A stretch of DNA of 64,000 nucleotides from PALSA-693 sp963702305 (GCA_963702305.1 CAVPBX010000017.1:62001-126000); one strand, 5' to 3'. Positions 1-9,377 are shown, numbered from the stretch's first letter. The notes: generated by a model from the letters alone, not told the origin. Made by a program: numbers and translations.

Positions 1-4
1 TGGC

Positions 5-3000
5 ATGGCTATCGCCCCCGAGCGGATGGGCATTGGCATCCACCGGCAGTTCACCACGCCGGGCCAGGATCCCTACGACACGGTCGAGTGGGAGCGCCGC
101 GACGCCCGCATCGCCAACTACGCCACCGGCGCGGTCGCCTTCGAGCAGCTCGGCGTGGAGGTCCCCGCCGACTGGAGCTTCAACGCCACCAACATCCTGG
201 CCCAGAAGTACTTCCGGGGCACACTGGGCACACCGGAGCGGGAGTGGTCGCTCAAGCAGGTCGCCGACCGGGTGGTCGACACCATCACCCGCTGGGGCCA
301 CAAGGACGGCTACTTCGTCGACGACGAGGAGGCCGAGACCTTCCGGGCCGAGCTCAAGTACCTCATCATCCACCAGAAGGCGGCCTTCAACTCGCCGGTG
401 TGGTTCAACATCGGCGTGGAGGGTGTCCCTCAGCAGGGCTCGGCGTGCCAGCCCTACGACGCCCTGGTCAGCACTCCCGACGGGCTGATCCCGATCGGCC
501 GTCTGGTGGACACGAACGCGGTCGGGACCAAGGTGTACGACGCGCACGGATTGACCTCGATCGTGGCCGTGAAGGCCAACGGCCGGAAGTCGGTGTTGCG
601 GCTCCACACCAAGGCTGGACTCACCCTGGATGTGACGCCTGATCACCTGGTCTGGCGCGGCGTCCGGCGACGGTACCGGACGCTTTGTGCCCGCCGGCGA
701 CCTCCGTGCGGGTGACCAGCTGACCTGGCATCGGACGGAGTCATGGGGATACGGAGAGATCCTCGCACAGGACCTCTACGAAGCAGCGCTGGCCGGTTGG
801 TTGCAGTCGGACGGGTTCGTCGGCCAGTACGAAGAAGGCACGAATCGATCCTTGACGATCGAAGCCATGACGGTGACGCCCGCCGAACTCGAATGGGTGT
901 CGGCAGCCATCGACCGGGTGTTCCCGTCGGTACATCGGCACGAGCGGAACGTACTGACTCAGGACACGTCGCTGGATTGCCGGAGGACCAGGCTGTACGG
1001 GCAAGGCTTGGCCGAGTTCGTCGATCACTGGGGACTGCGCGCCCGCGGGAAGGACATGGTTGTCCCCGAGCAGCTGTTCGACTCGCCCCTCCCGGTTGTT
1101 CGTTGCTACCTCGCCAGCTTGTTCCAGGCCGAGGGGTACGTGTCGCACAAGGGCCGGTCGGCCTTGATCGGCTGCGACATGATCTCTGAGCGCATCATCC
1201 GGGGGGCCCAACAGCTGCTCGCTCGATTCGGAATCTTCTCCCGGGTCCGTTTCAAGGCGGATCGGCGCACCGATCGGCAGGGTTGCTGGTCCTTGACGAT
1301 CCAAAATGCCGGCGACCGTCGGCGATTTGCTGACGAGATCGGGTTCATCGATCCACGCAAGGCGGACCTGCTCGAGCAGACTTTCGACCTGCCAGGTCTC
1401 GGCCACAATGACATCAAGCGCTTGGAGATCGAGCGGATCGAGCAGCTGGGTGAGTCTGAGGTCTATGACATCCAGACGGAGAGCGGCGAGTACCTGAGCG
1501 GGAGTCTCCGAGTCCACAACTGCTTCATCCTGGCCGTCGACGACTCGATGGACTCGATTCTCAAGTGGTACACGGAGGAAGGGACGATCTTCAAGGGCGG
1601 CTCTGGCGCAGGCGTCAACTTGTCGAAGATCCGTTCGTCCAAGGAAGGGCTGCGGGGCGGCGGCACCGCGTCCGGACCCGTGAGCTTCATGCGAGGGGCG
1701 GATGCGTCGGCTGGCACGATCAAGTCGGGAGGAAAGACCCGCAGAGCGGCAAAAATGGTGATCCTCGACGTCGGGCATCCGGACATCGAGGACTTCATCT
1801 GGTGCAAGGCCATCGAGGAGCGCAAGGCCCGGGCCCTGCGTGACGCCGGCTTCGACATGGACCTCGACGGCAAGGACAGCCACTCCATTCAGTACCAGAA
1901 CGCCAACAACTCGGTCCGGGTGACCGACGAGTTCATGCAGGCTGTGCTCGACGACGCCGACTGGCATTTACGCGCCATCACGACCGGCGAGGTCATCGAG
2001 ACGGTCCGGGCCCGCGACCTCTTCCGCCAGATTTCCAAGGCGGCCTGGGAGTGCGCCGACCCGGGGATGCAGTTCGACACCACCATCAACAAGTGGCACA
2101 CGGCGCCCAACACTGCTCGCATCAACGGCAGTAATCCTTGCTCAGAATACATGCATATTGATAACTCAGCTTGCAACCTGGCCAGCCTCAACCTCCTGAA
2201 TTTCAGCGAAGAGGATGGAACATTTGATGTGGATGGGATGCGGGCGGCGACGGAGGTGATGTTCACCGCTCAGGAGATCATCGTCGGCAACGCCGACTAT
2301 CCGACGGAGCAAATCGCCGAGAACTCGCGTCGCTTCCGTCAGCTCGGGATCGGGTACGCCAACATCGGTGCCCTGCTGATGTCTGAGGGCCTCCCTTACG
2401 ACTCCGATGCGGGCCGCGCCTGGACATCGGCGATTACGGCCTTGCTGACCGGCCATGCGTACGCCACCTCGGCCCGAACCGCAGCTCGGATGGGCCCGTT
2501 TGCGGGGTATCAGGAGAACCGGGACGCCATGCTCAACGTGCTGCGTATGCATCGGGACGCGGCCGCCTCCATTGACGAGGAGTTGGTGCCACCCGAGTTG
2601 CTGTCAGCCGCGCAAGAGGCGTGGGATACCGCGGTGGAGGTCGCTGAGCAGCACGGCGTCCGGAATGCCCAATCGAGCGTTTTGGCCCCGACCGGCACTA
2701 TAGGTTTGCTGATGGATTGTGATACGACCGGTATCGAGCCCGATCTGGGCTTGGTCAAGACCAAGAAATTGGTTGGCGGCGGAACGATGTCGATCGTCAA
2801 TCAGACGGTCCCTCGTGCCCTTCGAAAGCTCGGCTACTCGACCGACCAGATCGACGACATCATCGCCTATATCGACGAGCGAAAGTCGATCCTAGGGGCT
2901 CCTCATTTGAGCATCGATCATTTGCCGGTGTTTGCCTGCTCAATGGGTGACAACACCATTCATTACCAGGGGCATATCCGCATGATGGCTGCCGCCCAGC

Positions 3001-3896
3001 CGTGGATTTCGGGCGCCATCAGCAAGACGGTCAACGTCCCCGAAGAGGTGACCGTCGAAGAAGTGGAGCAGCTCCACATCGAGGCCTGGCAGCTGGGCCT
3101 CAAGGCCATCGCCATCTACCGGGACAACTGCAAGGTGGCCCAGCCGCTGGCGACGGCCAAGCGGACCGTCATCGATCCGGCCGCCTCGCCGGCGGAGGTC
3201 CACGACGCCGAGCTGGCCATCAAGGTGGCCGAGCTCGAGAACGCCCTGCAGCACCAGACGACTGTCGTGGTCAAGCAGCCCATCCGGGAGCGGTTGCCGC
3301 GCAAGCGGGCCTCGACGACGTTTGCCTTCCGGGTCGCCGATTGTGAGGGGTACGTCACCGTCGGCGAGTACGAGGACGGCCGGCCGGGCGAGGTGTTCAT
3401 GAAGGTCTCCAAGCAGGGGTCGACCCTGTCGGGGATCATGGACGCTTTCTCCATCGCCATCAGCCTCGGGCTGCAGCACGGGGTGCCACTGGCGACGTAC
3501 GTCAAGAAGTACACCAACATGCGCTTCGAGCCGGCCGGCATGACGGATGATCCGGAGCTGCGGATCGCCCAGTCTTTGGTGGACTACATCTTCCGCCGGC
3601 TGGCGGTGGACTACCTGCCTTACGAGGAGCGGGCAGAGCTGGGCGTGCTCACCTCGGCCGAGCGGACCCAGCTCACCCTTCCGGGGGTGGAGGAGGCCGC
3701 GACGCCGAGCTTCCAGGTGGTCGAGGTCAACCCGTTCAGTGAGGACGCCGTCGTGGCTTCGCCGGCGCCGGCGGCGCAGCCGCTGTTTCCGGCTGAGTCC
3801 GACGCGCCGTACTGCTTCCAGTGCGGGGTGCAGATGATCCGGTCCGGTAGCTGTCACGCCTGCCCGTCGTGCGGGTCGACCAGCGGCTGCTCGTGA
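5..3896 (+). CDS. nrdJ: Vitamin B12-dependent (class II) ribonucleotide reductase, intein-containing, frame broken once
   Basis: Reduces ribonucleotides to deoxyribonucleotides using adenosylcobalamin. The extein is about 938 residues, the usual NrdJ length. The N-terminal part reads from ATG 5 (HRQFTTPGQDPYDTVEWERR). The conserved first redox cysteine (QQGSAC-FIL) is split by an intein. Downstream are FKGGSGAG, the radical-cysteine motif NPCSEY near 2135-2150, PTGTIG near 2690, and a C-terminal zinc-ribbon/redox tail with CFQCG and CPSCGSTSGC near 3810-3893. The two open frames (5-715 and 687-3896) join only if one extra base near 656-661 is removed. The span then gives 1296 codons, exactly extein plus intein. 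GTG 687 is an internal codon, not a convincing start. Stretches 720-1500 and 2100-2990 are visibly less GC-rich than the rest. Function is certain; whether the break is real is not. Confidence 0.93.
446..1520 (+). other. Intein with LAGLIDADG homing endonuclease inside nrdJ
   Basis: Protein-splicing element of about 358 residues. It starts with Cys at 446-448 (block A, CQPYDALVSTPDG) and ends with His-Asn just before Cys+1 at 1521. Block B (TPDHL) lies near 635-649, and the GD-containing splicing block (AGDLRAGDQL) near 693-722. Two LAGLIDADG-like helices are seen: LAGWLQSDG near 788-814 and LASLFQAEG near 1110-1136. The endonuclease domain therefore looks complete. Removing it restores QQGSACFILAVDD, the normal NrdJ sequence. 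The reading frame breaks between block B and the GD block, near 656-661. Its length of 1075 nt is 3x358 plus one, which fits a single extra base. Confidence 0.93.
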
Positions 3897-3900
3897 CGCG

Positions 3901-4536
3901 TCAGGTCGCCAGCCCGTGCTGATGGGCGTAGGCCGCGGCCTGGGTCCGGTCGCGGCTGTGGGTCTTGGCGAAGATCCGGTTGATATGGGTCTTCACCGTC
4001 GCCTCGCTCACGTACAGCTCGGCGGCGATCTCGGCGTTCGAGCGGCCGCGGGCGATGAGGGTCAGCACCTCGCCCTCCCGGTCGGTCAGCCCGTCGGGCA
4101 GCACTGAGGGCCGGGCCGGCTGCCGGCGGGCCGCCTCCACCAGGCGAGCTTGTACGGAATGGTCAAGGGTGCTCTGCCCGGCGGCCGCGGCCTCGAGGGC
4201 CCGGCGGATGTCCTCCCGCCCGGCGTCCTTGGTCAGATACCCGATGGCGCCTGCCGAGAGCGCCGCGATCACCGAGTCGTCGTCCGCGTAGGTGGTGAGC
4301 ACCACCACCTGGGTGCCCGGCCGGCGGGCTCGGACGGCCCGGGTGGCGTCGACGCCATCCAGGCCCGGCATGCGGAGATCCATGAGGATCACGTCAGGTT
4401 CGTGGGCGTCGGCCAGGGCGACAGCTTCGGAGCCGTCGGCCGCCGCGGCGACCACCTCGACGCCAGGAAAGCTCTCGACGATGGTGACCAGACCCTCTCG
4501 CACCACGCGCTGGTCATCGGCGATGAGCACCCTCAT
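3901..4536 (-). CDS. NarL/FixJ-family response regulator
   Basis: Cytoplasmic DNA-binding response regulator of 211 residues. The N-terminal receiver domain has the acidic pair in LIADD, phospho-acceptor Asp53 (ILMDLRMPG) and Lys103 (YLTKDA). A LuxR-type helix-turn-helix occupies about residues 147-205 (LTDREGEVLTLIARGRSN, then VSEATVKTHINRI). It starts at ATG 4536, which overlaps the stop of the upstream kinase as ATGA, so translation is coupled and the kinase is its partner. The open frame continues far upstream without a stop, but that extension is antisense-type low-complexity Arg/Gly/Pro sequence and is not used. Targets are unknown; operon autoregulation is common in this family. Confidence 0.93.
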   Translation of the reverse strand: MRVLIADDQRVVREGLVTIVESFPGVEVVAAAADGSEAVALADAHEPDVILMDLRMPGLDGVDATRAVRARRPGTQVVVLTTYADDDSVIAALSAGAIGYLTKDAGREDIRRALEAAAAGQSTLDHSVQARLVEAARRQPARPSVLPDGLTDREGEVLTLIARGRSNAEIAAELYVSEATVKTHINRIFAKTHSRDRTQAAAYAHQHGLAT

Positions 4537-5681
4537 GCCGGCAGTTTGGCCTGGACCCGCCAACCATCGGCGAAGGGGCCGGCGTCGACGACGCCATCGA
4601 GCAGCAAGACCCGTTCCCGGATACCCTGCAGCCCGTAGCCGGGGGAGCCGGGGGAGCCGGGGGAGCCGGGCGCCGGGGCTCCGTCGCGGTTCACCCCGTT
4701 GACGACCGAGAGGGTGACGGCGTCGGGCGCATAGCCGAGGTCGACGCAAACCGGGGCGCCGGGCGCATGGCGCCGGGCGTTCGTCAGGCCTTCCTGAGCG
4801 ACCCGGTACAGGGCGTGGGTCACGCCGGCGGGGAGCGGGCGGGGCGTGCCCGAGACCGAGAGCTGGACGGCGTGCTGCCGGCAGAGCCCGTCGATCTGCT
4901 CGGGCAGGGGAGCCGCGTCGTCCCGTAACGCTCGCACCGCCTGCCGGGCCTCCTCCAGCCCGTCCTGGACCAGCTCTCGGGACTGGCGCAGGCCGTCCTG
5001 GATTTCGCCCAGGCGACCATGGCCGCCTTCCACCACCGTTTCCATGGCCTGCAGCTGCACGGACAGGGCCCCGAGGGTGTGAGCCAGGACGTCGTGGATT
5101 TCGCGGGCCATGTGGTTGCGCTCTGCGAGGACCTCGGCTCGGGCTCCTTCCAGCTCCGCCCGCTCCGTCTCGACCGCGAGCCGGGCCCGTTGCTCGACCT
5201 GCTCCCGCGCCTGACGTCGGGTCAGACCGACCATCAGTCCAGCCAAGCCGGCGGCCACCCCGATTCCCGCTCTGACCGCCGGACGGCCGTCGAGGGCCGC
5301 GGTCACGACCATGGCGACCGGTCCCACGGCGGCCAGCCCGACCGCCACCGGCAGGTCGAACGCCATGCTCGCACCCAGCCCGGCCACGCCGACGAAGACG
5401 GCCGAGACCGGTCCGATGGCAGCCAGGGCGCCGCCGGTCGCCCCCATGAGCAGCAGGGCGGCGCCCACCCCGGACCGCCCCGTCGGGGCCACGATGAGCC
5501 ATCCAACCCACGCCAGTGCCGCGGCCACCAGGAGCACGAGGGCGGCCAGGTGTATACCGGTCAGCCCCGGACGGGCTTCGCTCGCGGCGCCCCAGACCAA
5601 CAGGCCCAGGCTGGCGGCGCGGATGACCAACCGGAGACGAGGTTCGAGGATCGCGGTGCCGGGGCCCGGATCGCTGCTCAC
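4533..5681 (-). CDS. NarX/DegS-type sensor histidine kinase
   Basis: Membrane sensor kinase of 382 residues pairing with the adjacent NarL-type regulator. The first 155 residues hold about four to six hydrophobic membrane segments with no evident extracellular sensor domain. The HisKA_3 dimerisation helix follows, with phospho-acceptor His196 in REIHDVLAH. A degenerate HATPase domain ends in GYGLQGIRERV. A Gly-Ser-Pro triplet repeated three times (9-bp DNA repeats near 4639-4669) forms the ATP-lid linker. The GTG start at 5681 overlaps the stop of the upstream membrane-protein gene (GTGA), and the stop overlaps the regulator start (ATGA). This fixes both ends and makes a three-gene operon. 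Confidence 0.9.
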   Translation of the reverse strand: MSSDPGPGTAILEPRLRLVIRAASLGLLVWGAASEARPGLTGIHLAALVLLVAAALAWVGWLIVAPTGRSGVGAALLLMGATGGALAAIGPVSAVFVGVAGLGASMAFDLPVAVGLAAVGPVAMVVTAALDGRPAVRAGIGVAAGLAGLMVGLTRRQAREQVEQRARLAVETERAELEGARAEVLAERNHMAREIHDVLAHTLGALSVQLQAMETVVEGGHGRLGEIQDGLRQSRELVQDGLEEARQAVRALRDDAAPLPEQIDGLCRQHAVQLSVSGTPRPLPAGVTHALYRVAQEGLTNARRHAPGAPVCVDLGYAPDAVTLSVVNGVNRDGAPAPGSPGSPGSPGYGLQGIRERVLLLDGVVDAGPFADGWRVQAKLPA

Positions 5682-6241
5682 GAGTCCATGATGCTCGCAC
5701 GCCGACCCTGCTGCACCCGCCGCGACCGCCCGGCGCCGAGCGCCGGGAGGCCGACGTGGGTGGCTCGGGCCCGCAGGGCGAGCACGCCGGTTCGGCCCAC
5801 CACCTCTGACAGCGCCATCAGGACCAGGGCGGCGGTCCAGGCGGCTGGGCTGGTGATGGCGTGCTGCACGCTGAACCGGCCGATGGCGGCACCCCCACCA
5901 TGGGTGGCGTAGAGCTGGAACGCCAAGCGGCACCCCACGCCCAGTATCCAAAGCGTGGCCGCCGCTGCGCCCGCCTTGACGAACAGCCCGCCGTCCTCCG
6001 TCACCCGGAGGGAGGTGTACCAGGCGCACAGGACGCCCAGGGTCAGGCCGACCGTCGCCCCGGCCGCGATGAGGAGCAGGTCGTTGCCGGCCGTCGGGAT
6101 CGAGTGCAGGTAGTGGGTCGCGGCGTAGCCGACGATGCCCAATGGCAAGAGGAGATTGCGGGCGGTGAGGCGCCGGCCCCGGATCTGAACGAGGACGAGG
6201 GCGATGAGAAGACCGTTGATGAGGTAATCGCTAAAGGACAT
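5678..6241 (-). CDS. Small integral membrane protein, DUF1453/CcdC-like
   Basis: 187-residue protein with an N-terminal cytoplasm/membrane start (SDYLINGLLIALVLVQIRGR), then LTARNLLLPLGIVGYAATHYL, a SIPTAGNDL motif and three further hydrophobic segments. The RGR-LT-LLLP and IPTAGNDL pattern resembles DUF1453-type membrane proteins; this is recognition by eye and is moderate. It is the first gene of the operon with the kinase and regulator, overlapping the kinase start by GTGA, so it may be the signal input or the regulated output of that system. The C-terminal 30 residues are Arg-rich and probably cytoplasmic. Confidence 0.75.
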   Translation of the reverse strand: MSFSDYLINGLLIALVLVQIRGRRLTARNLLLPLGIVGYAATHYLHSIPTAGNDLLLIAAGATVGLTLGVLCAWYTSLRVTEDGGLFVKAGAAAATLWILGVGCRLAFQLYATHGGGAAIGRFSVQHAITSPAAWTAALVLMALSEVVGRTGVLALRARATHVGLPALGAGRSRRVQQGRRASIMDS

Positions 6242-6525
6242 GGGGCCAGTGTCAACGCCACGGCTCCTAGGGGCGTCAGCCCCCGGGTTGATCGGCAGGT
6301 GGAACGGTCTCCACCCGCCGGCGGGACCGCCGCGGCCGTGACGGCACCAGTCGGCGCTTGCATTCGACGGGCCTCACATGTGGTGGCAGTCCACCAGCCG
6401 GTGATACGGGAGCCGGTGTCGCATCGGAGCGTGGCTCGGTTGCCACCACGTGTGAGCGCAGTCGAATTGCCGGCACGGGTGGGTCGGTCCCCGCCGGCGG
6501 CCGCCTCCGGCCGGCAGGGCCCCTG
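6242..6525. repeat. Intergenic region with a long imperfect inverted repeat
   Basis: No gene is seen in these 284 bp between the P450 gene and the kinase operon, both read leftward. It holds two 27-nt arms, 6362-6388 and 6441-6467, that are reverse complements with about four mismatches (outer ATTCGAC/GTCGAAT, inner GTGGTGGCA/TGCCACCAC), separated by 52 nt. As RNA it would form a long stem with a structured loop. There is no T-run beside it, so it is not a classic intrinsic terminator. It could be a processing or attenuation structure or a remnant of a small mobile element. Confidence 0.6.
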
Positions 6526-7782
6526 CTAGCGGAAGGAGTAGCTCACCGGGAGGTGCTTGACACCTGACACGAAGGCGGACTCCGACCATTGGGCCGGTCC
6601 CGCCGGCTCGATGTGCTCGAGCTCCTGCGCCAGCCGGGCCAGCATGGTGCGCACCTCCCGCCGGGCGAACTGGCTGCCGAGGCAGAAATGCGCCCCCCCG
6701 CCAAAGGACAGCAGCCGGTCGGCGTTGGCCCGGTGCACGTCGAAGGTCATGGAGTCCGTGAACACCTCTTCGTCGCGGTTGGCGCTGGGATAGGACAGGA
6801 GGACTCGACTCCCGGCTGGGATCTCGACGCCGGCGACGGCGGTGTCTTCGGTGGCATATCGCATGAAGTGGCGAACGGGCGATGTCCACCGGATGCATTC
6901 GTCCGCAGCGTTGCCGGCCAGGTCTGGTTGGTCGCGTATGGCCCACAGCTGGGCCGGGTCGCGCAGCATGGCTTCCATCCCGCCCGACAGGGCATAGGAC
7001 GTGGTGTCGTGACCGGCGGTGGCCACGATGATGTAGTACCAGAGCCGCTCGGCGTCGCCCATCGGGCAGCCGCCGGGCTGACCGTTGGCGATGACCGACG
7101 CCAAATCGTCAGTCGGCTGTCGCTGCCGATCCTCCGTGATGGCGTTGAAGTACTCGATGAACTTCATGACCGAGGCGATGAGGCGAGCCTCCGGATCCGC
7201 CGCGTCGCCGAGGAACTCCGGGTCGGCGGCGCCAAACAGGCCCTGTGTCAGCTCCATCATCAGCGGTTCGTCGGATTCGGGGACCCCGTAGATGTCCATG
7301 ATCACCCGGAGGGTGTACGGCTGGGCGATGTCCCTCGCGAAGTCGCAGCTGCCGTTGTGATCGCGCATCTTCTGCACGAACAGATCCGCGAGGGCATCGA
7401 TGCGGGGCTGACGGTGCTTGACGGCCGCCGGTTTAAACCAGTCGTTGGTGACCTGCCGATGATCCCGGTGGTCGGTCCCGTCCAGGTGCACCAACGTCCT
7501 CGGCTCGGGGACGCCGGAGGCGAGCATCCGGGTCCAGTCCGCCTCGGGTCCGAGGACCGACCGGGACGTGTTGTGCCACCGCTCGTTGTCGCGGGATACG
7601 GCGAGCACCTCGGCGTAGCGGGTCAGCACCCAGAACGGCGCGAACCCCTCGAGGTCGACCGGCAGGATCGGCGTGGCCCGGCGGATCTCCTCGACCTGCT
7701 GGTGCCATCGGTCCATGTCCGCCCATTCGCCGGGGAAGGCGAAGAGCGTTCCGGTGGTCGCGGTGCCGTCGGTGAGCGTCAT
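6526..7782 (-). CDS. Cytochrome P450
   Basis: Soluble haem-thiolate monooxygenase of 418 residues, a normal bacterial length. Seen directly: the I-helix oxygen-activation motif AGHDTTS, the K-helix ExxR (ECIRW), and the haem-binding loop FGGGAHFCLG with the axial ligand Cys367. It needs a ferredoxin and reductase, and neither is encoded nearby. The loop and overall style resemble the sterol/lipid-oxidising CYP125/CYP142 neighbourhood, which fits the catabolic genes elsewhere in the window, but the substrate is inferred only. It starts at ATG 7782 and is divergent from the quinone oxidoreductase gene. A palindrome lies in the shared 105-bp spacer. Confidence 0.93.
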   Translation of the reverse strand: MTLTDGTATTGTLFAFPGEWADMDRWHQQVEEIRRATPILPVDLEGFAPFWVLTRYAEVLAVSRDNERWHNTSRSVLGPEADWTRMLASGVPEPRTLVHLDGTDHRDHRQVTNDWFKPAAVKHRQPRIDALADLFVQKMRDHNGSCDFARDIAQPYTLRVIMDIYGVPESDEPLMMELTQGLFGAADPEFLGDAADPEARLIASVMKFIEYFNAITEDRQRQPTDDLASVIANGQPGGCPMGDAERLWYYIIVATAGHDTTSYALSGGMEAMLRDPAQLWAIRDQPDLAGNAADECIRWTSPVRHFMRYATEDTAVAGVEIPAGSRVLLSYPSANRDEEVFTDSMTFDVHRANADRLLSFGGGAHFCLGSQFARREVRTMLARLAQELEHIEPAGPAQWSESAFVSGVKHLPVSYSFR

Positions 7783-7820
7783 GCGCCAGCCTCCTCGCTG
7801 GGCCCCATGTACCGGGGCTC

Positions 7821-7836
7821 CATACCTCGAAGTATG
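7821..7836. promoter_or_regulatory. Candidate operator palindrome between P450 and oxidoreductase genes
   Basis: Near-perfect 16-bp palindrome CATACCTCGAAGTATG (one mismatched pair) lies in the divergent spacer, about 40 bp from the P450 start and 50 bp from the oxidoreductase start. The adjacent GTTATC is AT-rich compared with its surroundings and could be part of a -10 element. A TetR- or MarR-type dimer is the likely sort of binder. No regulator gene lies next to it. Confidence 0.4.
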
Positions 7837-7887
7837 TTATCCCATGGGCCCGGGCCGGGCCGCCCCGCCATCCGTAGACTCCGCGCC

Positions 7888-8850
7888 ATGAAAGCCGCGG
7901 TGTATTACGAGACCGGGTCACCCGACGTGTTTCGCTACGAGGAAGTGCCGGATCCGGTGTGCGCGCCCGACGGCGTCCTCATCCGGGTGGAGGCGATCAG
8001 CGTCGAGGGCGGCGACACCCTCAACCGGAGTGGCGGGGCCATGTTCGCCACCCCACACATCGTCGGTTATCAGGCCGCCGGGACGATCGTCGAAGTAGGG
8101 GAGAAGGTGGTCGACCGGCACGTCGGACAGCAGGTGGTGGCCACCATGTTCGCCGGCTCGCATGCCGAGTGCGTCGCCGTCCCTGCATTCACCACGTGGG
8201 TCATCCCGGACGGGGCCGACATGATCGCCTGCGCCTGCGTCCCGGTGGCCTTCGGCACCGCGCACGACTGCTTGTTCGAGTTCGGGCGCCTGGTCGCCGG
8301 CGAGACCGTGCTCGTCCAGGCCGGGGCCGGAGGGGTGGGGATGGCGGCCATCCAACTGGCCAAGCAGGCCGGCGCCACCGTGATCGCCACCGCGTCGAGT
8401 CTCGATCGGCTCACCGCCCTGGCGCCGCTTGGGCTCGATCACCCCATCGATTACTCCGCAGAGGGTTGGGTGCAGCAGGTGCGAGCCTTGACCGAGGGCC
8501 GCGGCGTCGAGTTGGTGGTGGACTCGGTCGGTGGCCGGATCCTCCAGGGCAGTGCCGCCTGCCTGGCCTATCGGGGCCGGCTCGTCACGGTCGGGCGCGC
8601 CGGGCGTGACCCCGAGCCGTTCGACGTGTCGGTCCTGGCGATGGGCAACCAGTCGCTGACCGCCGTGTTCCTGGGCGCGGAGCTCGCCTTCCAACGGGCC
8701 CGGACGATGATCGGCGGCCTGGTCGACGAGGTGGCCGCCGGCCGGCTCACGGTCTTGGTGGACCGCACGTTTCCCCTCTCCGAGGCGGCCGCCGCGCATG
8801 CCTTCATCGAGAGCCGCCAGGCGGTCGGTCGGGTGGTATTGGTCCCCTGA
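7888..8850 (+). CDS. NADPH:quinone oxidoreductase, zinc-type MDR family
   Basis: 320-residue medium-chain dehydrogenase/reductase. It has the N-terminal GroES-like domain (KAAVYYETG...PDGVLIRVEA) and a Rossmann domain with the dinucleotide-binding motif AGAGGVG at residues 145-151, followed by IQLAKQAGATVIATAS. The structural-zinc cysteine cluster of alcohol dehydrogenases is absent, as in QOR-type enzymes. The C-terminus (ESRQAVGRVVLVP) is typical of the family. It probably reduces quinones or enones with NADPH. It starts at ATG 7888 and is divergent from the P450 gene, with which it may share regulation. Confidence 0.9.
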   Translation: MKAAVYYETGSPDVFRYEEVPDPVCAPDGVLIRVEAISVEGGDTLNRSGGAMFATPHIVGYQAAGTIVEVGEKVVDRHVGQQVVATMFAGSHAECVAVPAFTTWVIPDGADMIACACVPVAFGTAHDCLFEFGRLVAGETVLVQAGAGGVGMAAIQLAKQAGATVIATASSLDRLTALAPLGLDHPIDYSAEGWVQQVRALTEGRGVELVVDSVGGRILQGSAACLAYRGRLVTVGRAGRDPEPFDVSVLAMGNQSLTAVFLGAELAFQRARTMIGGLVDEVAAGRLTVLVDRTFPLSEAAAAHAFIESRQAVGRVVLVP

Positions 8851-8909
8851 CCTTGACGGTCGAGGCGATCATCGGCCCCCCTCACGGTCGGCTCTGCGAT
8901 TCTGGTCGC

Positions 8910-9374
8910 ATGTCCGACCTGTTCGAGTACATCCCCCACCCGCACATCCAGGGCCGGCAGGCGACCGGACCGCCCAAGGTGGTCCAGGCGGTGGCACAGA
9001 TCCACGGCCCGGGGCGCATGGGACGGCTCAACGCCAAGGTCGGGCTGAAGATCACGGTGATCGTCGGCACGATGTGGTGCGCCTACCTGTTCACCGTCAT
9101 CGCCCTCATCAGTGCCCCGACGGCGTTCAAGAGTGGTGACAAGCTCATCATCATCGCCTGGATCGCCCAGACGTTCCTGCAACTGGTCCTCCTGCCGATC
9201 ATCATCGTCGGGCAAAACGTCCAGGCGGCCGCCGCCGACGCCCGATCCGAGGCTACCTACAACGACGCGGCCGCCGTCCTGGAAGAGGCCAAACAGATCC
9301 AGGCCCACCTGGCGGTGCAGGACGCGGAGTTGACCCGATTGGTGGCCGCCGTTTGTACGCCGAACGCGAGCTGA
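8910..9374 (+). CDS. Small two-helix membrane protein, DUF1003-like layout
   Basis: 154 residues. A polar N-terminus (SDLFEYIPHPHIQGRQ) is followed by two hydrophobic segments, about residues 51-71 and 84-107, and a C-terminal amphipathic helix rich in Ala/Glu (AAAVLEEAKQIQAHLAVQD). The second helix ends in LLPIIIVGQNVQAAAADARSE, which recalls the end of DUF1003 proteins. I do not recognise it firmly. ATG 8910 is preferred over an in-frame upstream start at 8853 because the extra residues look like untranslated leader. It lies 59 bp after the oxidoreductase gene and could be co-transcribed. Confidence 0.75.
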   Translation: MSDLFEYIPHPHIQGRQATGPPKVVQAVAQIHGPGRMGRLNAKVGLKITVIVGTMWCAYLFTVIALISAPTAFKSGDKLIIIAWIAQTFLQLVLLPIIIVGQNVQAAAADARSEATYNDAAAVLEEAKQIQAHLAVQDAELTRLVAAVCTPNAS

Positions 9375-9377
9375 TGC

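Noticed and set aside
687..3896. A separate gene starting at GTG 687 (natural split intein)
   Set aside because: Intein homology continues upstream of 687 in the same frame (SGDGTGRF) and the tail of the first frame after 660 is meaningless, so a one-base insertion in one gene is simpler.
3901..5700. A single 599-residue leftward frame covering regulator and kinase region
   Set aside because: The upstream part is Arg/Gly/Pro shadow sequence antisense or out of frame to the kinase; ATG 4536 with ATGA overlap is the true start.
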